DNA of 64,000 nucleotides, taken from positions 9,201,015 through 9,265,014 of the forward strand of contig NC_019869.2 in the NCBI RefSeq assembly GCF_002234675.1, read 5' to 3'. Shown piece by piece: positions 37,597 through 50,719 of this stretch. The notes under the pieces are model-generated. The model was not told the origin of the DNA. It searched no databases and saw nothing but the letters and a program-made list of their open reading frames with translations. The stretch is from Oryzias latipes (taxonomy: Eukaryota; Chordata; Actinopteri; Beloniformes; Adrianichthyidae). Numbering within the stretch: the stretch's first letter is position 1; every line of letters starts with the position of its first letter. The translations under genes were made by a program, and so were the position numbers.

Positions 37597-38539
37597 GAAA
37601 CTGAAGCTTGTGCGAGTTAATGTTTTCTCGCTAACAAATATCCTAAACTGATGTAGTTATCCAGTCTGCGTCAAAAATGTTTTTTGTGTTTAACGTTTGT
37701 TCACAGTTGAAGCTCAGAGGACAGAGTAAAATCCTTCTTCTTTGAAAACTTTGAGCAAATTGGGCAAAGGAACAGATTTATATTACTGTATTTCCAGCCA
37801 TACTAATAGTTTTAGGACCTTGTTTGTGTTCTTGGTTTGTGTAGTGTAAAAGACTTAAAAATCTATTCTAAGAGTAAAATGTCATGTTACATAGAGATTT
37901 GCTTAATGTTGTGTCAAAAGCAAAAATACAGAAGCAGAAGTGGAAAATCACTTGGGTGTTTTTCAAGCCTAAAAACACACCATCGTCTGACTGGTGGCCA
38001 TTTTCGGATGCCCAGACTAACTGCTGCGGTTACCACAAAGGAAGGAAGTTGTCAGTAGCTTTAGATGAAAATAAATTCAAAGTGAACATGTTTCTTTGTG
38101 GTGAGAGAGATCACTTACCTCAGACTTCACTGCACGTCCTTTATCCAACAGTGAACGAGTTGATTTGTATTTAAAGTTGTTGTTTTGTTTTCACCTATAT
38201 TCCCTAATTTAATGAGCGTCGATGCACACTAGAAACTTTAGGGAAATTTTCAGGGCACTCGATTTTGCAATTCTAGATTTGGACACCTCCAAAAAAAGGT
38301 GAACACCCTTTACAGTGCACCAAATAGTGAGTAGTGAGGGACTTACGACACAACCTTTATCATGTTCAAGCCTTCAGTAGAACGCTCAATAGCTGCGGCA
38401 ACATGGACAAAAGTAATCGGAATAAATGCCTGATCAGAATAAATGTGTGTCATGTAAACACACCGTTCCGAATACTCAATCCCCGCTAAGCTTTTTAAAG
38501 AACATTCCGCCTAATTAATGAATCCATATTAGCAAAAAT
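37597..38539. other. No gene recognised; repeat at 38205-38345
   Basis: 38205-38345 shares 'gcgtcgatgcacactag', 'aggcactcgatttt' style blocks and 'atagtgagtagtgaggg' with the nested block at 18115-18475, so these belong to one DNA-repeat family. The remainder is unassigned. Confidence 0.4.
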
Positions 38540-40725
38540 AAATACCTTTCTGGAAACAGGTAAAGTGCCAAAGTCTTTTAAATATGCAGTTTTAAACCTT
38601 ATATATTATTTAAAACCCTTTATTTCAAAAATCCTAGAAGGAGTTGTAGTTAAGCAGCTTTACCGCCACCTTCAGGAGAATAGTCAATTTAAAGGTTTTC
38701 AGTCAGGGTTTAGACCACACCACAGCACGGAAACTGCAATAGCTAGAGTCTCTAATGACTTATTATTGGCCTCAGAAAAGGGACTACTTTCCATTCTGGT
38801 CCTATTAGACCTCAGTGCAGCCTTTGACACTATCGACCACAGTATTTACTCCAAAGATTAGAGCATGACACAGAGATTGGAGGATCAGCCTTCCAGTGGT
38901 TTGAATCCTATTTATCCGATAGGTACCAGTTTGTTAATGTAAATGGACAGTCCTCTCACTGCACTCGTGTTAGCTACGGAGTGCCACAGGGCTCAATTCT
39001 GCTGTTTATGCTTTACATACTGCCCTTAGGAAACATAATCAGGAAACATAGCATTAGTTTTCATTGTTCTGCTGACAATACGCAGTTGTATTTATCCATT
39101 TAACCTGACCAGAGTCACCATGTAGAGAAACTTCATGCCCACATCAGAGACATCTAGACCTGGATGACAATTAATTACCTCCTCCTGAACCCAGAAAATG
39201 GTGAGGTCATTATACTAGGTCCTAAAAACCTCAGAGATGCTCTGTCTGATCAGATAGTCTCTCTGGATGGCGCAAGTATAGCCCCCAATTCCACAGTTAG
39301 AAACCTTTTTATTTGACCAGGATTTATCATTTAAGGCTCGGATATCTCAGGCATGTAGAACTGCACTTTTTTCACCTGCGGAATATTGCAAAGATCAGAG
39401 ATACTCTCTAAAAGTAATGCGGAAAAACTCATCCATGCGTTTGTTACGTCTAGACTGGATTACTGTAACTCTTTGTTAGCAGCGTGTCCTAAGAGTTCCT
39501 TAACCCTTGTGCTATCTTAGATGACCCCACTCTTACATTGACGTGTTATTCCTACCATGACAAAGGTGGATAAAGGTGGAAAGATTTCATGTAATCCATA
39601 GACACCTGTGAAGATCACAAATCATTGAAGAAAAAAGGTTCAACACACTGTCTAGTGGGTCTAGATGACCCAACTCCCAATGTTGAAGTGCCTAGGATAG
39701 CACAAGGGTTAAGAAGTCCCCAGCTTGTTCAGAACGCAGCAGCTAGATCGTTAGCAGGAACTAGCAGAAGAGATCACATCACTCCTGTGTTAGTTTCACT
39801 TCACTGGATCCCAGTTGATTCTAGAATAAAGTTCAAAATCCTCCTGTTAACCTACAAGGCTTTACATGGCATGGCCCCATCCTATATTAAAGATATCATA
39901 GTGCCTTACCAACCAAATAGAACACTTTGATCCCAAAATGCAGGACTGCTTGTGGTTCCTCGAATTAGTAAAAGTGCAGTTGGAGGTGGAGCCTTTAGCC
40001 ACCAAGCCGCTGTTTTATGGAATAAACTCCCAGCTCATGAAAGAGAGGTCGACAGTTTCTGCATTCAAAGTTAGACTTAAAACATTCCTCTTTGGACAGG
40101 CTGGTGTCAGACTAGCTAGTAATAGAGAATATTTAACGTACCTACTGTAATGAATTTTGGGGGAATAAGTCAAATTTTCATTACATCCACTATACATATT
40201 TCCCCAGAGAGGCAAGATGGTTTCACAAACAGGGCCAGGGCGGCCAATTTGTATTAATATTGATATCCTAAAAATGTAGATTTTCTGTTATTGTCATTAT
40301 TATTACCATCTGCTATAAGTACCATAGTGCATGCAACGTACTATTTATATGTTTGAATTAAATTTCTATAACCACAACAGTTAGTTGTTAGTAGGCTGCT
40401 AGAAGATAGAAGCTGGAGAAAGTATGGTGCACTGGGGTTCTGTCCTCTATTCTCAACTCCTTCTCTCCTCTATTCTTGATCATTTATTTCTTATTTAGTT
40501 CTTCATGCCTCTGTTTGGTGCCGTTTTTAGGAGCTTTTCCTTACAGAGAAGGAGGGTCTAAGGGCAGGGAAGCCCAGTTGTTTGTTAAGATTACGGTAGT
40601 TTGGGCATTACCTATTGAATTGAATGACTGATTTCATGTTCTCAGACAATTACCGGCATAAAGCCCATTGAGACAACTAATGTTGTAATACTGGGCTATA
40701 TAAATAACATTGAATTGAATTGAAT
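38540..40725 (+). mobile_element. L2-clade LINE, degenerate 3' portion
   Basis: Reverse-transcriptase motifs in order: [48 protein letters not shown], then [13 protein letters not shown] where the catalytic YADD has become SADN. Downstream come LDYCNSLLA, split by a MITE, and QLVQNAAARSLAG, LHWIPVDSRIKFKILLL and KALHGMAPSYI. The 3' end has the L2-type 'ctgggctatataaata' followed by an (ATTGA)n tail ending at about 40725. Several frameshifts and stops; inactive, 5'-truncated. Confidence 0.88.
39504..39708 (+). mobile_element. piggyBac-type MITE (205 bp) inside the L2 LINE
   Basis: CCCTTGTGCTATC..GATAGCACAAGGG with perfect TTAA on both sides (39500-39503 and 39709-39712). Removing it and one TTAA restores the LINE reading across ..SSL-KSPQLVQ.., which fixes the borders to the base. 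Confidence 0.93.
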
Positions 40726-40767
40726 GTTTGCCACCAAGCCTGTTTATCTGCGTATGGAGTCCTTCAA

Positions 40768-41073
40768 GATCCACTCTCATCGTCTTTTGATCTTTTTTCA
40801 AAGCGTTCATGGAGTTGTCTACAAGTGGAGGCATCAGAATTGAACTGAATAGGGAGCTTGTGCCCCACCCTACGAATTTTCTACATCACAAATACGATCT
40901 ATTTCAAACTGCACTTTTGTATCTGCTCCTGATTCAAGAGAATTTTAACAAAGAAATACTCAGAAAAGCTACTTTGATCTTCATTTTCTTTCCGTATGTC
41001 CTCCATCATCAGAAAAATGTCACAAGAACATGTTAAAAACACCAAAAATAGACAACTTCCGACCAAGTGGGTC
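40768..41073 (+). repeat. Dispersed repeat family R, internally deleted copy
   Basis: The 5' block 'gtcttttgatctttttt' jumps directly to 'gttgtctacaagtggaggcatcag', then 'gctcctgattcaagag' and 'cagaaaaatgtcacaagaac'. Immediately follows the L2 tail. Confidence 0.65.
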
Positions 41074-44000
41074 TTTCACCACCACTTCCTGACAGATTTT
41101 AGTCAAGTTTCTTTCATTGTTCTAAATAGAAGCTGCATGTATTTGTTCAGTTTTTCTATTTAGTTTTTCCCCCCAAATGCAAGGTTAAGGATTTTTTTTT
41201 TCATTTTAATTGAAATGAAATTACTTTAAAGGAATAAGACTTTCCCGGAGAGAATAACTTAACATGGAGTTTTTTAAACAATAAAAAAAAAGGTTCAATA
41301 GAATCGGGGGGTAGTTTTTGAAGGGTTTTTTTCATTTGGTTTGTACATGGAGAAAAGCCAAAGCATAAATGTGATGAAATTTGGGGATGTCAACTCATAC
41401 CATCTTAACAGAGTATCTTCAGGTAATCGACTGTTTTTCACTCAAGTGCAGGAGAAACTGAGCTGTTTTATTCTGTTGAATCCTCGTCTCCACATGTGGA
41501 GGGACAAAGAAGGCAGCTGTGTGTTTATCTGCGCTCATGAAATGAAGCGTGGAAACATGCGGGCAGTATAAGTCATACAGGGCAATGTGATTATCCAAAC
41601 GGCTTTACGAGAAATTTATGTTGTCTACACCGTGTCCCTAAGGCCAATCATGCATTTTTTAAACATGTTTTTCTGAACACACCTGACTGTAATGACGGTC
41701 GTTACCAGGACAGAGTTGCAGAGCTTGATTGATGAGCTGAATCAGAGGTGTTTTCAGACGGAAGATTATAAATTAAATCAGCATTTTGATACATAGTAGT
41801 TTTTCACCAAACCTTTTCTAAAGGAAACTTAAAACAGTAAACAATTAAAACATATTTCATATACAACTGATGATTTAAAGTGCACATGTAAAAGTGTATC
41901 TTCACACTGAACGTTTTCTATCTTTTTACAGATAAATAAATTCTTACCACAAATTTGAATAAACTGCCCTTTTTTTTAACTGGTTCTGTTCCACAGCCAT
42001 CCTCAACATATGGATACACAAAATCATTTTTTGTTTGCCATATGTAAAATAAATGTACTTTTTTTCCCTTACAATTATATTTTTCCTCTTTATTTGATAA
42101 ATAACTTTTGTATAGTTTTTGGTAATAGGCTGTTTCCTGCTTTGAATATGATTTAAGCTGTTCAGTGTTCTACCAAAACACAAAGTTGAGTTCTTTTGAC
42201 TGTATAGATAAGGTGTTTGTGTAATCAAAGTAACTTAGTTTATGTATAATGCGCTTTTGATTTTTATAAGTAAAATGTCTTCATTCAAAAAAGCCACATA
42301 AAAACCCTAACAGGTGTTTGGGAGGGTGTTGCTGTAAAGTGAGCATTATGCTGCCAGGATCTTTCCTCACAGAGAAAGATGAGAGTGATTGATGTCCCAC
42401 ATCTAGGAACATGTGCTGCACAGGTTGTGCTTTACTCTTTGAAGTCTTTCAGTTTTTAAGGTGACTTTCTCTGAGCAGCTCTTGAGCCGTCTCTCATGTA
42501 GACGCAAACTCTGTGCCTGTGGCTGACACTGGCCGCTTGCCAGAGGCCACTGTGTCCCACACCCTCTGTCTAAAATAAGTAAATTACCAACTGTAAGAGT
42601 CTATATAAAGACATTTGGATGAGCATTAATTAAAAAGTTATGAGAAAGCTCCTTAGGGTTCTTTGTTTTCTCACAATGAAAGGAACAAGACTGGCCACAT
42701 ATTGACAGGGTTAGCTATATCTATAAGCTGTATCAATACCCAACCCCATTGGACGAACAATCCCTTACTGATGTAAATATCTGTTTATTGTGCCACCTTT
42801 TTATTACAATCTAACATTTATTTAAAAAATAATAATAATAAATCTATTCATGCAAACATATATACAAGGACCTTCTTAATGTGACCTAGACTCATTGTAC
42901 AATGTGTATTTATAGAATTATTCACAACTAATCTATGCAACTACTGTATCTAAAACAGCTTTCTGAAACCCCTCGTTTTCTAGAAAACCTAAAGCAGGCC
43001 CTTACAGGATTTATTTTAGTATTCCAATTTATTTCTAATGTAATTTTTACTTTAATAGGGATATAACTATTCTGCATGGTCATGACTCCTAAATGTTTCC
43101 TGGCAAAGGTGCTCAAGTGAATTAACAACAACCTGAAAATGTTTCCAGCCCTAGAACATTTCATTCCAGTCTGCTGCAATAAATGATGCTTAGGAAAGTT
43201 TTACCCACCAGAATGACATCAGTATCATTACTGTGACCTCTGACCACCATTGCAAACATGCTGTCAGTACTTGACAAAACAATGCAAATTTGTCCTCTGT
43301 GGAGGGGGTTTATAAAGGGCCTACATCCTGCTTTTATTAAACCTTTCAGAATAAACTATTACCATATATATTATAATATACTTCCTTTGTCATACTAAAT
43401 AACTATTTTTTAAAATAAAATATGAGTTATTTTTGCATCAAATTATCCAACCCAGAAGTAAGACAACTCGATCTCTGAGGCTCCGCCTTCTGCTCCGTGT
43501 GGGTGCCGCCCATTTCATGACGTCCATCTGGAGTCGGCCTCAGCAGCGTGTCTGCGTTTCTCCCACAAAAACAAACTGTATCCCAACTTTTACAAAGATA
43601 GATGTGCATGTTGTGCATATAAAATAAAATCGTTTTTACTGATCACTGCTAGTTCCACGGCGAAAGTGTGTGTGTGTGTTTTAGCCTGCGGGCGGTGGTG
43701 CCAGCGCAGATTTTAAATACCACTTTGGGGTTGTTTCATAGTGAGGATTTAACATTATAATATATTTAAAAGCTCAAAAAAGTTGATTTTCCCTTTAAAC
43801 TTAAATATTTCCTAACCACTGTATACTATAAAATGAACTCCTTTTGGTATCTACACATTGGAGGCTTTCCAAAGATACCAAATGTGAAGGGGTGGGGCTC
43901 CGTTTTTTTGGGTGAATATCAATAAAGTTTCGACTGGACCAAACATAGTGAAGAAGTTATAAACATTTCCCATCTACTTTCTCTTAATTGTCAGCCTCCA

Positions 44001-44250
44001 TCAGGAAGTCTACCTCTCCCTCTGTGGATCATCTTAGGTTTGGTTGATCTTGCGGTCAAAATCCTGTCTTTATCTGTTGCTGTTTTATTGATGACTTGTT
44101 TTGATTCTCAAATAAAATATGCAGCTCCTGCTTTGTAAGGCCCTTGTTTGCCTTCATTAGGAAATTACAACAAACTTTGCAGCAAATCCATATTGTGTCT
44201 ATAAATCTTGATTTTCTCCATCAATTTTGGTTTCAATTGAAATGCAGATA
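41074..44250. other. No gene recognised
   Basis: Low-complexity AT-rich DNA with scattered G/C patches (42480-42580, 43440-43560). Open frames of 75-95 codons here have no domain, splice or composition support. Confidence 0.4.
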
Positions 44251-44339
44251 TGAAATGGGCGACCTTGGGAGCTTTTCAGGCAGATTACTCTAGCAGTGTT
44301 TTACGCGGTTACTCCCCTAGGGCGGTTCAGTTAATCAAC

Positions 44340-44520
44340 TCACCTGTTCAGCGTCCTATTTAAGTCCAGGTGTGCAAGTTGTTCATTCTCTTTCTTTACC
44401 GCAGCGCTGCGTTCATCGCCCCACCCTCCTCTACCTGTGAACTCCGTTAGGGGTAGTTATCACACACAAATTTTAAGGAAATTTTGTTTCATGGAATTGT
44501 ACGGAGCCTTATGCCAAACT
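44340..44520 (+). promoter_or_regulatory. Possible promoter upstream of the heptad minisatellite
   Basis: A TATA-like 'cctatttaag' at about 44355-44364 is followed by a C/T-rich stretch and 'taccgcagcgctgcg'. Together with AATAAA at 44796-44801 this could bound a transcription unit of about 450 bp, or it could be part of an old LTR. Weak evidence. Confidence 0.3.
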
Positions 44521-44528
44521 AAAAGAAT

Positions 44529-44830
44529 GTGAATGCCAAACTAAAAGATGTAAATGCCAAACTAAAAGAATGTGAAATAAAAGAATGGGACTGCCAAGTC
44601 AAAGTATGGGATTGCCAAGCTATGAAAGTGAATGCCAGGCTAAAAGATGTAAATGCCAAACTAAAAGAATGTGAAATAAAAGAATGGGACTGCCAAGTCA
44701 AAGTATGGGATTGCCAAGCTATGAAAGTGAATGCCAGGCTAAAAGATGTAAATGCCAAACTAAAAGATGTAAATGCCAAACTAAATGTGAAACTCAATAA
44801 ATTTTACTGCATGAGTTGTCTGACAGAAAG
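44529..44830 (+). repeat. 99-bp minisatellite built from 21-bp heptad-coding subunits
   Basis: Unit 'aatgccaaactaaaagaatg..' starts at 44553 and again at 44652 (period 99), with 21-bp subunits 'aatgccaaactaaaagatgta' repeated within. The plus frame is open for 107 codons and reads NAKLKDV heptads alternating with EIKEWDCQVKVWDCQAMK; the complementary strand is open too. There is no upstream in-frame ATG: the frame starts after a TAA at 44520, and the first in-frame ATG is inside the repeat near 44619. Coding use is therefore doubtful. Confidence 0.8.
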
Positions 44831-44852
44831 GGATATTTTCCTGTTTTACTAA

Positions 44853-45440
44853 AAAGTAATCAGTCTTTTCCAAATGGAGTACTCAGCAAACAGTGAAAGT
44901 GTCCCATGAGTTCCACGGGTGCATTTGCAGTGCCACCCTCAGCCTTCACATGCCTGCATGAGCGCACATTAAGCATACATAATGCCAGCTTTTACATCCA
45001 GGACAGGTTAACTATCAGTTACCCTGCCAGGCAGCCCTGTCAGGCCCGTAATGAGAGTTTGGTAAGTGTCCTCCCGCGCTCGCTTCAGCAGCCCAACTGT
45101 TTATCGCTGCGTCATCATGTGTTACCCAGTCATTACAGGGCAGAGAGCTATTTTCATGATCTGAGCTTTCACCATGCACCTGTGAAAGTTCTCCACCCAG
45201 ACCCAAACATGAAGGCGCACTGCTGCTTCTAAGATGTGTACATTAAAAAAAAAAGCCCCAGAGCCAGAGCTGATAAAGATGTTAATGTGCTTGTCAGCTT
45301 TGGTGTAAGCACGTGTTTGCTAACTGGAAGCAAGTCATGAGTGATGTATAACCATGAGGAATGTAATCATAGTCTTTAAGCACACTGTGTCCTAAAGACG
45401 TCATGAGGCTTGACTGTCTTGTTGGAAAGGTATGCTTCAA
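44853..45440. other. No gene recognised
   Basis: No splice-supported exon. The open frame at 44906-45232 has no recognisable features. Confidence 0.35.
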
Positions 45441-45449
45441 AGAGAGCGG

Positions 45450-45850
45450 TAGGAGTTGGTGTTCATATCAATGTAATCAACTGTACAAGAAGGGCCAATG
45501 TCATCTCTCCCTTTTGACTTTGGAGGGTGCGGACCTCTATAAGAACTTTCCACAATTCTGTGGCAGCCTCTGCAGTTCACCACGCTCTGGTCTGCTGGGG
45601 AGCAGGCAGCACAGACCGGATGGTCAGAAACTGAACAAGCTGGTCAGTGGGACTACTTCTGTCCAGGACTCTGTTGAGGAGGTGGATGACAGGAAGATGT
45701 TGGTAAAACTGAAATCCATCATGGACAACACTTCTCATGCACTACATCAGACAGTGGAAGTGATGAGCTGCATCTTCCGTTACCGACTGTTAAACCCGCA
45801 GTGTGAATCTAAGGGGCCACTTCCAATGAAAAGTTCATGTAATGATTCCA
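45450..45850 (+). pseudogene. LINE C-terminal fragment (non-LTR retrotransposon)
   Basis: Blocks 'tctgctggggagcaggcagcacag', broken here as 'tctgctggggagcaggcag' and 'cacagaccggatggtcag', then 'aagctggtcagtgggactac' and the frame DRKMLVKLKSIMDNTSHAL, match the post-RT segment common in fish LINE pol ORFs. The surrounding 177-codon frame (45403-45936) is a partly chance extension. Clade not resolved. Confidence 0.5.
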
Positions 45851-45936
45851 TGATCATGCGTTGCTACGCAAGTTTGAAGTCCATTTTCACGCTCTACCTG
45901 TTGAATTTTGACCAATCAGGGATTCGGATTTGGTAG

Positions 45937-46624
45937 TGAGCAATGCTTTTAATTCCCGGAAAGGACAACCGTTTGAAATGTGATCATAAAAGATAAATGA
46001 ATAATTGCGATTTGTTCCCTGACAGATTTCTATGACACCAAGTCTTTCACATATCGGAATACAGCTGTAAAAGGAAAAGCCTGGAGCAAGATTCACAAGA
46101 TTTTAACTGCTTCAACACTCTCCGTATCAAGTCTCTTCCAACTGTAGATGGCACACATGCCCTGGTAAACAGTAACAAAGATAAAGAAGAAGAAGCCCCT
46201 CCCTGCTTGTACAGGGTGAAAACTATGGGTTACACGTGCATTCAAGAAGGCACGTTTACCGCGTATCATAGGACTCTCATTCCAACCACTATTGGACCTT
46301 GCAACTTAACAGTCTAACGACAGATGCAAATAACGGTTTAGTGACAGAAAAAAAAATCCACTTCTAATTTTCTTGTTCTGGTGTTCTTATTTTCTTTCTA
46401 TGTATTTATAGTGGATCTCCTGAGAGATTTGTAACACCAGTTTAATTTTATTTTATTTCTATTTTATTTTTCCTTCAAATTGAATTTTGGGAATGTTCTA
46501 ATTTTTCTTTTCTTTGCATTTTTCTTCCTGATCCCTAGAGTTGTTGTAACAAATGAAGTTCCCCACACTTGTAGGGGTCACACAACAACACACAGACTGA
46601 CATCTTAAGACAACTTAGAGTTAC
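45937..46624. other. No gene recognised
   Basis: AT-rich; T-rich tract at 46380-46520. Confidence 0.35.
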
Positions 46625-46802
46625 CTATTAACCCATGAAGGAAGTTTTGGGACTGTAGAAGGAAACTGGAGTCAAGGGAGGAAACCCACACATGCATGAT
46701 GAAAGCATGCAAACTCAACAAAGAAAGGACCCTGCTGGGATTTGAACCAGAGCTTCTCCTTGTGAGGCAAAAGCGCCAACCACTACACCACCATGCAGAC
46801 CA
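46625..46802 (-). repeat. SINE-like teleost repeat, inverted
   Basis: Inverse of the 37316 family: 'tgctgggatttgaaccagag' (B-box side), 'tgtgaggcaaaagcgcc', 'aaccactacaccaccatg'. Confidence 0.7.
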
Positions 46803-48169
46803 TATAAGCAAACCAGTCACTCCAAAAAAGGCCAACAATTAGCGCTCTAGATGTGTGTTTCAACTTCAGGTAGCAACGTATCAAACCTTTTCTGTTAGCA
46901 CTTTAATCTTGGAGGTTGTAATTTACAATACTTTGTAATTTTTTATTCCTTTATCAACATTCTTTAAACGCTTCTTTTTTTTTAAAACAATGACAATGGT
47001 GACAAAAACGTTAATATTATCAAAGAATTCAGTATTTATGCACATCAAGGAAACAATAGAAAAACATTGTCTGTTATCAGATAGAGCTGTAGACATGAAT
47101 GACAAGATGTTTACAGCATATAGGTCCTTCTCTTGTAACTACAGCACACCAGTTTGGACTAAAAACCACTGTAAGTGTTTGTGAGATGTTTTGGCACTTA
47201 GTTGTGCTTTGTCTGAGATTTCAGCATACACTTCGAAAACACCGTGTTTTGTTTCATCACGTTCTGTGGGCCCCATATTTGAGTGCAGCAGTGGACATTT
47301 AAAGTGTGGCTTTAGGTGTGGTGGATTCCCCAAAGATCTGTTTGGCTCTAAATCCTGTTTACTTTGCTTTGAGAAAATCCTTTCAGCCACCACGGCTCCA
47401 AGATTCCCCCCAACGTTCACATGTGTCAGCAGAGAGATAATGGAGCGTGGGTAGTTACTCGGATTATCCTCTCCTACCCTTCTCTACTTTCTACTTTGCC
47501 GATGAAAGCACAACTAAATTAAAGCAAAGATAAATCACGAGTCAGAGATGATATGCTCAACTAAAAAATGAACAGCAATGCAGTACACACTTTTTTTTTT
47601 TACCATATTGCTTTGTTTTTTTCTACATTTTATCATTTTCACTTGATTTGGTGTTTTTTTCATAATCTTTTTTGTAATTAATGGTTTTCCTCCGATGTTT
47701 CTTGCACATAGTGCTGTGTTTAGTAGAAATCACTATAAAGGGACAACAAAAATTTAAAACCTTAATGACAACTGCCCTCACGGGTAGATACTGCATGTCA
47801 TGTTAGCACAATGGAACAAAAACAGACCCAGTAGCTAGCAACCCCGAAAGACCACAGACACTAGAACGGAGGACAGGCAGCTCCATTCTCCAGGTGTAAA
47901 CTGGTGAACTGGAATGGAGATCTGTGGCTGTTGGATTATAGCAGATTGGGAGGAGGAAAAAGCAAAAAACACCAGAGCAAAAAGCTCTCCGAACTTGGGA
48001 GATGAACTGTGGTCCTGTGGACTTTTAAAACTGCATGACCTTGTTGATTTTTACACCGCACAACCTTTATGCAGAGTCAGTGGGAAATCTTTACCATTCA
48101 ATATCCAAAAACTGTTCTTAGAAAATGAGGAGGCTACAAACTGAGGGGATGTAGGACCTTCAAGATCAA
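46803..48169. other. No gene recognised
   Basis: Nothing could be supported. A somewhat G/C-richer stretch at 47180-47470 has overlapping short frames on both strands. Confidence 0.35.
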
Positions 48170-48840
48170 ACTGATAAGAAGCACAAAGAAAAGTTTCTGT
48201 GTGTCGGTGTGTGGCCCTACACTTTGGAACGGGTTAAATAATGAGCTCAAACAATGTTCAAGTATCCAAATGTTCAAGAAAATGTGTAAAGAAACTCTGA
48301 TTTTGCTCCCGCTCCTACACCTGGCTGTGGATCCTGCCTCTGGCTCATCTCTGGCTCGTCTCTGCTCTGTACCTGACCGAGTACCTCGTCTCTGCTCCTG
48401 CTCCTACACCTGGCTGTGGTTCCTGTCTCCGGCTCGACTCGCGCCTTTGACTGTCCCCACAACCACGGCTGGATGAAGCTCGTCTGCCGGACTTTTATAT
48501 ATGTAGTTGTAGATTTAGATAAGTTAATTCTTCTCTAAGAGTTCTGGTAAATCGCCTGTCCCTCCTTGGGGAGGATCCCTCCTTCATGTGGGCACCCCTG
48601 AGGTTTCTTCGTTTTTTCCGGAATCCGGTTTTTTTGGGAGTTCTTCCTTACCGCAAACGGGGGTCATACGGGCAGGGATGCCAGTATAGCATAGTCAGTT
48701 TGTTAGTTCATTTTAGTATTTTCCTATTGAACTCTTTTGTATTTGTGATCCTTTTAAGTTCATGTTTTACTTCAAAGCCCATCGAGACGACTGTTGTTGT
48801 GATTTTGGGCTGTACAAATAAAATTGAATTGAATTGAATT
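48170..48840 (+). mobile_element. L2/Rex-like LINE 3' end
   Basis: The plus frame gives LWNGLNNELKQCSSIQMFKK, the terminal part of the pol ORF in several fish LINEs, then a 3' UTR with 'aggtttcttcg', 'gggagttcttccttaccgc' and 'cccatcgagacgactgttgt'. It ends in 'aaataaaattgaattgaatt' at 48840. The (CTCCTGCTCCTACACCTGGCTGTGG)-type stretch at 48310-48440 contains two imperfect tandem copies. Confidence 0.7.
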
Positions 48841-50719
48841 GATTTCACCATATAAAGATCAGAGGAGTTAATGATCAGCAGGTGTTTAAATAAATCCAAA
48901 TACATGTGAGAACTTGATGGTGGTGTAATAATCAAAGCTCTTTTAATTACAATAAATGAGTATTACATTGTGTAATGTGCTATAAGGTTTACTGAAATGT
49001 TCTAAATGACTTTGTCCAGAGCAATGTGCGACCAGGGTCGGCTAGGCGTAGGTCACGGGTGGAGCAGCCCAGATGGGGGAGAGTAAGAGGACTTCAATCT
49101 GGCAGGAATATGTTTTTGCTCATCCTTTTCCATGGAAGGGCAGGAAAATCATCTACAAAGCAAGGTGAGAGTCCTGTAGACAACAGCATGGTGTCAGGAG
49201 ACACGGGAGGTGTGAGTGATTATGGAACAAACAGGGTTCCAGGTGGGCAGGGTGCATGATTGGGTTCCTCACCTTGAGCTTGGCAGGCACTTACATGTCA
49301 CCTGGACACCCTACGTGTGCAGCATTTGCATGCGGCCAGTAAGTAACCTGTATACATACCTTACTAAGGACTAGACTGAGGCATTAGAGCATCGTACAAC
49401 AGCATCACCTGGACTTCATGACTGTGTGTAATTTACATTATCCTTACAAACTTCACGTTGCCACATGCACGACAATCAAATGTTCCATTCTCCTGATATC
49501 TCTTAAGGTAATCCTCTGCGAGCCTGGACAACCCAAAAACCTGCAGCATTTGTACAGGTCAACCACTGCATGGGTTCATGGGACCAAAGTATAAATCAGG
49601 TGCAATCAACTATCAACCACAATAGTGCTTTAACAGCACTTGTCATGTACTAATGTTTATTTTCCATTTAGAATTTGTTATCCAGTCTATATTTTTTTAA
49701 TGCTGATTAAGCACTTCATGCCTTTGTTTGTAGTAAAATCATGCCAGCGCTTCAGTCACACATGATTGCAAACTGACTCATATTTTGAACTGTATTTACT
49801 GCTGAATTGCATAACCTGAGGCTCTAGCCATTTGGAGACCAGTATCAGCATAGCCCTGTAATGCAGAGCATTCCTAATGTGGACTTGGCCTTTCTTTCTC
49901 ATGAGACCAGAACTTGAACAGATCCACCATTTATATTCAAGACATCGCCTAAAGTTGGGATATGTTTACATTGTTCAAGTGCAGAAGTCAAGCTGATGTT
50001 TTGTTTGATTTACTGACATGCATTGTTGAAATGAACATGGTTGATGGGCTTCCTGCTGTGCACGTGAGCACACACTGAAAGGCAGTTTTTGTGAAAAGTC
50101 AGTGTCTGAGGAACATTTCGGTCCCTGACTTATCCTTTAGCCCTCCCTTAGAGTGCATCTCCTCATTCTTTGGCCAACTTGAGCAAAGCTCAAAAAACGC
50201 TGGGTGGGCTAAGAAAAAGTCACCGCTGTAGGTATCCCTTGATTGCTGCATGAAAAATCACAGCAATGTGCAACTCACTGTGTGTTTTATTAATTTCCCG
50301 TGATACATTCATGCACACACTGCTATCTACTAATGGGCGTCATGCACTTGTGAGCACATATTTATGAAAAATGAAAACACAGGTCCTGCAAGTCTAGATT
50401 AATAAAACAGTTCATTTGTGATCAGCGTTGATTTCTACAGTTTTACCTCCCTCACTCAGGTGTTTTGATTCCATCAAAATTCCAAAAGACAAATCTTAAA
50501 TGACAGTCATCACAATAAGTTAGGGATATTATGTTTTTAAATAAGTGCTTTTCTTATTTGGTCTGAAACAGAAAGAAATTAGTAAATGTTTTGTTTGATA
50601 TTATTAAAAAAAGAAACATCATTTTCATTAGTTTGATAATTATTACCTCCAAAAATGAAAAAAAGATAGTCCTAAATAACAAAACTTGACCATATCAATA
50701 GTGGGTATTTCTCCCATTT
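48841..50719. other. No gene recognised
   Basis: Ordinary sequence. No exon or repeat could be defended. Confidence 0.35.

Noticed and set aside
44519-44797. Minus-strand repeat frame (FSLAFTS repeats) as a gene
   Set aside because: It is the complement of the heptad minisatellite, and there is no independent support for that strand.
45403-45936. 177-codon frame
   Set aside because: Its centre matches the C-terminal part of fish LINE pol ORFs in another frame; the long frame is chance.
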